From the NCBI GenBank assembly GCA_022841525.1, contig JALHRI010000015.1, positions 1 through 37,932 of the forward strand: a stretch of 37,932 nt of DNA. Reading direction: 5' to 3'. The notes below the pieces were generated by a model. The model ran no database searches. It saw only the letters and a program-made list of their open reading frames with translations, and was not told where the DNA came from. Both the position numbers and the translations under genes were made by a program. Source of the stretch: Alphaproteobacteria bacterium (lineage in GTDB: Bacteria > Pseudomonadota > Alphaproteobacteria > Rickettsiales > UBA3002). This document shows, piece by piece, positions 32,591-37,932 of this stretch; within the stretch, counting starts at the first letter, position 1, and every line of letters begins with the position of its first letter.

Positions 32591-33166
32591 ATGATTACGG
32601 AGTGGTTTCAGCCTGAGCATTTTTTACTGTTATCCCCCGTGGTCATGGCGATTGCATTGGCTGGCTTCAGCCTTATTTTTGAAGATGTTGCGATTATCAT
32701 CGGTATAGCCTTGCTGCATCAGGATGCCTCACTGGCCGTTCCTGTGTTTTGCGGTTTGTATTTTGGTATTATTTTAGGTGATGCTCTGCTCTATGCGGCA
32801 GGGCGATGGTTGCAGCATGTGCCGTGGGTAGCAAGGAAACTTGCCAGTGGGAAAACACAGAGCCGTTTGCCTGGTTTGCGCTCTAAAGTTCTGCCGATGC
32901 TTGTGATCTGCCGTGCGATTCCAGCCTCACGCTTGCCTACCTTTCTTGCGGCGGGTGTGCTCAGGGTTCCGTTAGCATATTTCCTGAGCATCATTGTTGT
33001 TACCGCAGCATTATGGGTCGCGCTTGTCGTGTTCATTGGATTCAATGTTGCCAATGCTATTGAGGGTTACTTTGGGTTTTCTTCCGGATGGTTACTGTTA
33101 CCGTTAGTACTATGCATCATTTTTCTATCACTCCGCCATTCTAAGAAGCAAAAATATGTCATCTAA
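32591..33166 (+). CDS. VTT/DedA-like membrane protein
   Basis: 191-residue DedA-family membrane protein (VTT domain, proposed lipid scramblase or transporter). Helices are spread over the whole length; key features are SLIFEDVAIIIGIALL (acidic residues after helix 1), GIILGDALLYAAGR and the basic CRAIPASRLPTFLAAGVLRVPLAYFL segment, which corresponds to the family's R-x-x-P-x-x-R motif. The gene begins 8 bp after the DoxX-like gene and overlaps the ATP-grasp gene by 11 bp, so translation of the two is probably coupled. Confidence 0.88.
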   Translation: MITEWFQPEHFLLLSPVVMAIALAGFSLIFEDVAIIIGIALLHQDASLAVPVFCGLYFGIILGDALLYAAGRWLQHVPWVARKLASGKTQSRLPGLRSKVLPMLVICRAIPASRLPTFLAAGVLRVPLAYFLSIIVVTAALWVALVVFIGFNVANAIEGYFGFSSGWLLLPLVLCIIFLSLRHSKKQKYVI

Positions 33167-34271
33167 AGTAAAGCACCTTTTGCCGTCAGGATTTCCGCCG
33201 CTCGAAAACGCAAAGAAAACACTTAGCTTCTATGAATTCTGGCCAGCGTGGCTTTTTTATATGCCCGTTCTGGTTTGTATTGCTTTTTTTACTGTTCGCT
33301 TCCGTGGATTCATGTTGCCCACCATTGCGAACACAGCCTTTCGTGAAGGTGGTATCGTCGGTGAATCAAAAGCGGAGATTCTGACCATTGCACAGCGTTA
33401 TTTAGGCACCCGTGTTGCGCCATTTATGTGTGTGAGACGAAATGGTGCCAATGCAGCGAGTCAGACAGAGGATTTTTTGGCAGAGATTAACGCCGCAGGG
33501 CTATCATTCCCATTGGTGGCTAAACCCGATAAAGGTTGTCGTGGCGCAGGTGTGCGCCCACTGTATCATCGTGATGATTTAGAGCGTTACCTTGAGGCGT
33601 TTCCAATGCATTCCGACCTGATTCTTCAGCAAATGGTGCAATCTGAAGGAGAAGCAGGCGTTTTTTATGTTAGAAATCCAAAAGATGCAAAGGGTCGCAT
33701 CCTCTCTCTGACGTTAAAATATTTCCCCTATGTCATCGGGGATGGCAAAACATCCCTGCGTGATTTAATAATGGGCAATCTGCGTGCAGGACGTTTAAGT
33801 CACCTCTATTTTCCGCGCTTTAAGGATCAGCTGGCGCGTATTCCGGCATCGGGAGAAGCGGTGCGGCTGGTCTTTGCCGGCAATCACAGCAAAGGTGCAA
33901 TTTTCCGTGATGGAGCCTCGCTAGTGACTCCGCAAATGGAAGCTATGTTTGATCGTCTATCGCAGAAAATAAACGGATTTTATTTTGGTCGTTACGATAT
34001 TCGTTTTGATGATTTAGAGAGCCTACGTCGCGGAGAAGAAAACTTTTCAATCATTGAAATTAATGGCGCAGGCGCGGAGGTGACGCATATATGGGATGCA
34101 GACACACCATTGATAAAGGCGTGGCGCGATGTGATTTATCAATATTATCTTGCTTGGAAAATAGGTGCCACTAATCAGAAGTCCGGTGCGAAAACACTTT
34201 CGTTCAAGACATTTTGCACAGATTACCGAAATGAAAAAAATGCCTCTAAACTTTATCCCTCTACTTATTGA
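33156..34271 (+). CDS. membrane-anchored ATP-grasp ligase-like protein
   Basis: 371 residues. An N-terminal hydrophobic stretch (about 28-50: FWPAWLFYMPVLVCIAFFTVRF) anchors or docks the protein. The ATP-grasp core follows: SFPLVAKPDKGCRGAGV (nucleotide lysine and glycine-rich loop, about 125-141), ILQQMVQ, FPYVIGDGKTSLRDLI and the metal-binding FSIIEINGAGAEVTHIWD (Glu-x-Asn). ATP-grasp enzymes join a carboxylate to an amine, thiol or imino group through an acyl-phosphate; the acceptor here is unknown. It overlaps the VTT gene by 11 bp and is followed by the DinB-like gene. Confidence 0.85.
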   Translation: MSSKVKHLLPSGFPPLENAKKTLSFYEFWPAWLFYMPVLVCIAFFTVRFRGFMLPTIANTAFREGGIVGESKAEILTIAQRYLGTRVAPFMCVRRNGANAASQTEDFLAEINAAGLSFPLVAKPDKGCRGAGVRPLYHRDDLERYLEAFPMHSDLILQQMVQSEGEAGVFYVRNPKDAKGRILSLTLKYFPYVIGDGKTSLRDLIMGNLRAGRLSHLYFPRFKDQLARIPASGEAVRLVFAGNHSKGAIFRDGASLVTPQMEAMFDRLSQKINGFYFGRYDIRFDDLESLRRGEENFSIIEINGAGAEVTHIWDADTPLIKAWRDVIYQYYLAWKIGATNQKSGAKTLSFKTFCTDYRNEKNASKLYPSTY

Positions 34272-34279
34272 GATATACT

Positions 34280-34864
34280 ATGAACATGCCCGCCACATTC
34301 ATTCAACAGGAAACCTGGCCCCACGATCAGGTGTTTCACGATCAGGAGAAGAGCGCTGAAATTCTCATCAATGGATTGCAATCGGTTATTCATGATTATC
34401 AGCATCTTTTGCAATCTCTTCGTGTGGAGCACTACTGTGCCTCGCCTGACGGGCAATCATCTATTGGCGCACATGTGCGCCATGTATTGGAATTTATGCA
34501 GGTTCTGGCGGCTCAAATAACCGATGGCGTCATCGATTATGAAGCCAGAGCCCATGATGTATCAATGGAATCAAATCCGCTGGCGGTAGCAGATACATTA
34601 TCCAAATTACTGACTACATTTCGCGCTCAGATCGAAACATATGGCCTGTATCGCCTTTTACTGCTTAAGGAAACCGCTGTGCTAGGCCATCCAAGAGTGA
34701 CCACCACGTCCAGTGTTGGTCGCGAAATACTGTTCATTATTCAGCATTCTGTGCATCATTTGGCCATCATAAAAATGAAAACGGATGCATTAGGACTTCA
34801 CATGCGCCCAGATTTAGGCGTGGCCAACGCAACGAAACTATATCGTGCGGAAACACAGAGCTGA
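34280..34864 (+). CDS. DinB-like superfamily protein
   Basis: 194-residue four-helix DinB/YfiT-type protein. The ATG at 34280 is preferred over the TTG at 34268, which overlaps the ATP-grasp stop. The putative metal-binding His are His65 or His68 in GAHVRHVLEFM and His146, His149 and His150 in IIQHSVHHLAIIKM, the expected three-His arrangement. Members use thiol cofactors such as bacillithiol or mycothiol in some bacteria. Here the function is open. It lies between the ATP-grasp and NRDE genes in the same operon. Confidence 0.83.
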   Translation: MNMPATFIQQETWPHDQVFHDQEKSAEILINGLQSVIHDYQHLLQSLRVEHYCASPDGQSSIGAHVRHVLEFMQVLAAQITDGVIDYEARAHDVSMESNPLAVADTLSKLLTTFRAQIETYGLYRLLLLKETAVLGHPRVTTTSSVGREILFIIQHSVHHLAIIKMKTDALGLHMRPDLGVANATKLYRAETQS

Positions 34865-34879
34865 TTCACCATACAGACA

Positions 34880-35584
34880 ATGTGCACGGTAACCATCATT
34901 CACAAATCAAGCGGCCTGTGTGTCACCATGAACCGTGATGAGATGCGCGCTCGCGGCAAAGAACGTCCTCTTGAAATCTGGCCGTTATCAAATATGATGG
35001 CACCGCGTGATGTGGATGGGGGCGGCACATGGATAGGGCTTATGCCTTCTGGACATTGGGCGTGTTTGCTGAATCGCTATGAGAATTTTGATGCCACAAA
35101 AACCCCGCTATCGCGTGGCCTGATTATTCCTGAGATACTGCCCACAGTGAATCCGGCTAATACGCTGTTGGCCATGGATGTGACGCGCTATCGACCATTT
35201 TCTATCCTGATTGGTGATGCGGCGACTGTCGATGTTTTTCACTGGAATGGGCAGCGTTTGGGTGCTGAGGAAAAGTCCGCGCATGAGGACATCATGATCA
35301 GCTCCTCATCCTGGGATGCAACGAATGTTATTTCGGCTCGCATGGCGGCATTTGAGCAATGGAAATTACAAGGCAACCTTAGTGATGCTGAAGGTATTCC
35401 ATGGATACATCGCTGGCAGGAACACGGCAAATCTGCCAGCGGCATTCTAATGTCGCGGGGCGAATCATGCACCACCAGCATTACACAAATAGCTTTTTTT
35501 CATAACGATATACCCAGAATGCGCTACTGGCCTGCCTCGCTGATGCAGCCTCAGTCGGAATCGCAAGAAACTAGCCATCTTTGA
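34880..35584 (+). CDS. NRDE/TANGO2-like protein
   Basis: 234-residue NRDE-family protein, homologous to eukaryotic TANGO2. It begins MCTVTIIH with Cys2 as a possible N-terminal nucleophile, then the signature MNRDEMRARGKERPLEIW (NRDE at about 18-21) and the GGGTWIGLMPSGHWACLLNRYE segment. TANGO2 proteins have been connected to heme or CoA/lipid metabolism; the bacterial substrate is not known. Last gene of the YHS-to-NRDE run, 15 bp after the DinB-like gene. The next 243 bp before the lysozyme gene hold only a TGGGTG/CACCCA stem near 35620 and no T-run. Confidence 0.87.
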   Translation: MCTVTIIHKSSGLCVTMNRDEMRARGKERPLEIWPLSNMMAPRDVDGGGTWIGLMPSGHWACLLNRYENFDATKTPLSRGLIIPEILPTVNPANTLLAMDVTRYRPFSILIGDAATVDVFHWNGQRLGAEEKSAHEDIMISSSSWDATNVISARMAAFEQWKLQGNLSDAEGIPWIHRWQEHGKSASGILMSRGESCTTSITQIAFFHNDIPRMRYWPASLMQPQSESQETSHL

Positions 35585-35827
35585 TTCTGATGACTGCACC
35601 CTCAGTTAATGTGCGACTCAGCTTGGGTGCTTTGAATAACACCCAGCCAGCCGCTACGACGGATTTCTGGCCTTTCGGATATATATATAGCTGTTCCAAT
35701 GTTGATGGCGCAGCTATGAATACCTGCAACGCAGAGATTCAGAGGCGATAGCCAAGCATAGCCTGAGTTATCTTTTTACAGAAAATAAATCCAAACAACT
35801 ATAGTGACTATGCCAAGTGATAACAAT

Positions 35828-36268
35828 CTATGCTTGATATAGTTGAGCCTCCGCCTCACGCCGCCTAACAAGCCCGCGCAGTTTCTTTCCACCCGCCCAT
35901 ACCCATTTACTTAATTCGGCAGGCACGTCGGCATGTTCCTCGCGGTTGACCTTGCGGCGGAGGGTGGAGCGCTGAAGCGCTCCACCGCCCAGATTGAAGG
36001 TAAACGACACCAGCGCATCAAACTGCCCCTGCGTGAGTGGAACGCTAATCAGGCGTAGCACGGCGCGTTCTGCGACCGCCACATCCTGACGGAGCAGATC
36101 GAGGGCTTCGTCCTCGTCCACCCCGTCTAGGAACTGCTCTTTGTTGGCTTCGGTAATCAGGTGACCATAGCCAATGGTGGGATACCCCGCTGGACACATG
36201 TAAATGATCGGCGAAAAGCCCTCAAAGCGGCAAATCAGGTCAAGCCCTTGTGTGGAAATATGACGCAT
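35828..36268 (-). CDS. GH24 phage-type lysozyme
   Basis: 146-residue endolysin-like muramidase that cleaves peptidoglycan glycan strands. The ATG at 36268 is fixed by GGAGGT seven bases upstream. The catalytic Glu is in ICRFEGFSPIIYM; the following CPAGYPTIGYGH carries the Thr of the triad, but the position of the usual Asp is Cys, as in a number of phage lysozymes. FDALVSFTFNLGGGALQRSTLRRKVN matches the C-terminal lobe. There is no signal peptide, so a holin is expected; a truncated membrane protein at the right edge may be it. The gene's leader begins directly at the T-run of the preceding terminator. Confidence 0.92.
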   Translation of the reverse strand: MRHISTQGLDLICRFEGFSPIIYMCPAGYPTIGYGHLITEANKEQFLDGVDEDEALDLLRQDVAVAERAVLRLISVPLTQGQFDALVSFTFNLGGGALQRSTLRRKVNREEHADVPAELSKWVWAGGKKLRGLVRRREAEAQLYQA

Positions 36269-36281
36269 CAATTTTACCTCC

Positions 36282-36310
36282 AAAAAAAAGAGCCTCCAGA
36301 GAGGCTCTTT
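36282..36310 (-). terminator. rho-independent terminator of the quinone oxidoreductase gene
   Basis: Perfect 10-bp stem AAAGAGCCTC (36287-36296)/GAGGCTCTTT (36301-36310) with loop CAGA; on the minus strand an eight-base T-run follows. It ends the transcript from 36344 and touches the ribosome site of the lysozyme gene. Confidence 0.93.
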
Positions 36311-36343
36311 AACTGTAATTTTGCTTAATCAGGCCAATACAAA

Positions 36344-37339
36344 TTATTTTCTTAGTACGACTTTTCCAGTTGCTTTGCCCGACTCCAAATAGTCATGCGC
36401 CGCGCCAACCTCGGCAAACGTAAAGTGCTTAGAATCAACCAACGGCTTAAGCTGTCCAGCATCCACGAGCCCTGCAACTTTACGCAAAATTTCGCCATGC
36501 CTTTGCCTGTCAGCATTGCGTAACATCGGTAACAACATAAACACGAAATGGAGACTCAAAGATTTTCCGTGCATCGCGCCAAGCGCATAACTTTCCTTGC
36601 CGCCTGACTGAATCGATATTACCTCGCCATAATGCGCGGCGGCTTCAAATGACCGCTCAATGTTTTCGCCACCGATGGTGTCAAATACCACATCAAACCC
36701 TTGACCATTGGTGATTCTCTCAACGTAATCGGCGACGGATTCCTGCTTATAATTGATGGTATCTTTTGCGCCCAGCTTCTTAGCAATCTCTTGTTTTTCA
36801 GATGTGGATGCAGTCGCGTAGACTTCTGCACCCGCCCATTTTGCTAACTGTATCGCGATATGGCCGACACCACCCGTTGCCGCGTGAATGAGAACTTTAC
36901 GCCCTTTTAATTCGCGCACTTTCTCAAACAACCCTTCCCATGCGGTGAGCGTAACCAGCGGTAACGCCGCCGCATGTTCAAACGAGAGTGTTTTGGGCTT
37001 AGGAGCAATAAGCCGCGCATCGGCGAGCATAAAATCCGCAAGCGCACCTTGGATGCTGGGCAATCCACCCGCGCAGCCATAGACTTCATCGCCCACCTTA
37101 AATCCGTCAACACCTTCGCCCACGGCAATAATTGTTCCTGCCACATCGCCGTGTAAAATTGCAGGAAACGCTGGCGCTAAATTTGGATGTGTGCCGTTGC
37201 GGATTTTATAATCTACAGGGTTCACGCTTGTTGCCGCGACCTTTATCAATACGCTGCCCGAAATCACCTCGGGCGTTGGCAGTTCAACTTGATTAAATAC
37301 CGATGAATCACCGAATGAATTGATAATCATTGCTTTCAT
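36344..37339 (-). CDS. NADPH:quinone oxidoreductase family protein
   Basis: 331-residue zinc-independent MDR enzyme of the quinone oxidoreductase group. The GroES-like half includes SVNPVDYKIRNG and the HGDVAGTIIAVGEGVDGFKVGDEVYG segment. The NADPH motif is LIHAATGGVGHIAIQLAKWAGAEVYATASTSEK (about 150-180), followed by FDVVFDTIGGENIERS. It lacks the Cys set of structural zinc. It reduces quinones or enones with NADPH. AAGGAG precedes the ATG at 37339. It diverges from an HxlR regulator, a standard quinone-sensing pair, and ends at a strong terminator. Confidence 0.92.
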   Translation of the reverse strand: MKAMIINSFGDSSVFNQVELPTPEVISGSVLIKVAATSVNPVDYKIRNGTHPNLAPAFPAILHGDVAGTIIAVGEGVDGFKVGDEVYGCAGGLPSIQGALADFMLADARLIAPKPKTLSFEHAAALPLVTLTAWEGLFEKVRELKGRKVLIHAATGGVGHIAIQLAKWAGAEVYATASTSEKQEIAKKLGAKDTINYKQESVADYVERITNGQGFDVVFDTIGGENIERSFEAAAHYGEVISIQSGGKESYALGAMHGKSLSLHFVFMLLPMLRNADRQRHGEILRKVAGLVDAGQLKPLVDSKHFTFAEVGAAHDYLESGKATGKVVLRK

Positions 37340-37373
37340 AACACGCTCCTTTTTTGACTGTCTTTATAGAATA

Positions 37374-37394
37374 TGTTATTTTGTATTTATAACA
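37374..37394. promoter_or_regulatory. inverted repeat TGTTAT/ATAACA, candidate HxlR operator
   Basis: Perfect 6-bp arms with a 9-bp spacer in the 101-bp region between the oxidoreductase and HxlR genes. On the minus strand TTGTTA and TATTCT 16 bp apart give a candidate oxidoreductase promoter that overlaps it. Confidence 0.55.
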
Positions 37395-37399
37395 AGTAC

Positions 37400-37421
37400 G
37401 CACTATTTTATGCTATAGTGC
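37400..37421. promoter_or_regulatory. inverted repeat GCACTAT/ATAGTGC, second candidate HxlR operator
   Basis: Perfect 7-bp arms with an 8-bp spacer, 19 bp before the HxlR start. TATAGT (37414-37419) inside it could be the -10 of the regulator gene, so autorepression is possible. Confidence 0.55.
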
Positions 37422-37440
37422 TAAAAAAGGAACTATTGTT

Positions 37441-37779
37441 ATGACAAAAGACTATTCCAAGCCTTATGGCTGCTCGGTAGAAGCAACGCTTGCTGTGATT
37501 GGTGGACGATGGAAAGCAGTTATTTTGTTTCACCTGCTCGACGGCACTAAACGCTTCGGCGAATTAAAACGTATGATCCCTGGCGTTGCGCAGCGCATGC
37601 TCACAAACCAACTGCGTGAATTGGAAGATGACGGCATCATCAATCGAAAAGTTTACGCACAAGTGCCGCCCAAAGTGGATTATAGCCTGACGGATTACGG
37701 TAAAAGCCTTGAGCCAATTTTGTTGCTCATGCGTGATTGGGGCGCGGAACATTCGCAGAAGAAATCTAAAAAGAAGTAA
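37441..37779 (+). CDS. HxlR family redox-sensing regulator
   Basis: 112-residue winged-helix repressor of the HxlR group. The opening [26 protein letters not shown] carries Cys11, the position used for thiol sensing in QorR, YodB and HypR. The wing region is [35 protein letters not shown], then [16 protein letters not shown]. The C-terminus is Lys-rich (QKKSKKK). It diverges from the quinone oxidoreductase gene with two inverted repeats between, so release of repression by quinones or electrophiles is inferred. AAGGAA precedes the ATG. Confidence 0.93.
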   Translation: MTKDYSKPYGCSVEATLAVIGGRWKAVILFHLLDGTKRFGELKRMIPGVAQRMLTNQLRELEDDGIINRKVYAQVPPKVDYSLTDYGKSLEPILLLMRDWGAEHSQKKSKKK

Positions 37780-37932
37780 TTATTGCCCTTTACGAAGCTT
37801 TGCCATAGCACGCTGGCCGAAATAAAAGCTGATGATGCCTGCGAAAATCGCCTGGTCTTCCGCCGTCCATAGCAACCACGGAAGATCTGCAGAAAACTGC
37901 ATCACCTTCACCAGCGCATAGAGAATGAAGAA
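37780..37932 (-). CDS. 3' end of a membrane protein gene (partial), possible holin
   Basis: The last 50 codons of a minus-strand gene whose start lies beyond the window. The stop TAA (37780-37782) abuts the HxlR stop. The residues FFILYALVKVMQFSADLP...EDQAIFAGIISFYFGQRAMAKLRKGQ include one hydrophobic helix at the end and part of another, with a basic tail. Small size, membrane nature and nearness to the lysozyme suggest a phage holin or another lysis protein, but no family is recognised. Confidence 0.6.
   Translation of the reverse strand, partial: FFILYALVKVMQFSADLPWLLWTAEDQAIFAGIISFYFGQRAMAKLRKGQ

Overview
The window reads as a chromosome segment of an alphaproteobacterium. The evidence is the set of lineage-typical families: a COQ9-type ubiquinone protein, a UbiH-type hydroxylase, an NDUFA9-like complex I-associated reductase, ApaG, a DUF1150 protein, and in the mobile part a DUF6362 protein. 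The sequence alone does not fix a genus.

Positions 1-22514 are host-type DNA. On the minus strand lie coq9, a soluble PAS histidine kinase, and a three-gene run (NDUFA9-like reductase, glutathione S-transferase, glutaredoxin). On the plus strand follow a 651-residue unknown with a lipase-like GYSKGG elbow, lolA and a DUF1150 gene, which ends at a bidirectional terminator shared with xthA. Next come ubiH, a nucleoside hydrolase, apaG and a 551-residue helical unknown. A tightly overlapping run follows: queH, a small membrane protein, nhaA, exported msrA, a small exported protein and an exported glutathione peroxidase. An RND adaptor/permease pair, tgt, tRNA-Lys(TTT) and tRNA-Pro(GGG) complete the block.

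Positions 22503 to the right edge look like an integrated element that continues past the window. A large serine recombinase ends inside the 3' end of tRNA-Pro. Then come a phage-type replication block on the minus strand (84-aa protein, DUF6362, a 410-aa protein with a DnaA-N-like C-terminus, 75-aa protein), a helically phased GTGGGG array that could be an origin, a multi-hairpin leader before a 55-aa membrane protein, and a divergent pair made of a 266-aa putative DNA-binding protein and a UmuD/LexA-type self-cleaving protein. A GH24 lysozyme at 35828 and a truncated membrane protein at the right edge fit a lysis module.

Between those phage-like parts sit cargo genes. One is a TetR-controlled divergent cluster (DUF417/RclC-like membrane protein, SnoaL-like protein, SDR). 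Its two candidate minus-strand promoters each carry a GAAAC-N6-GTTTC operator in the 17-bp spacer. The second is a six-gene plus-strand operon (exported YHS protein, DoxX-like, VTT/DedA-like, membrane-anchored ATP-grasp, DinB-like, NRDE/TANGO2-like) behind a good sigma70 promoter; its function is unknown and it is the best candidate for an undescribed system. The third is a divergent quinone oxidoreductase/HxlR pair. No CRISPR array, rRNA or insertion sequence was seen.
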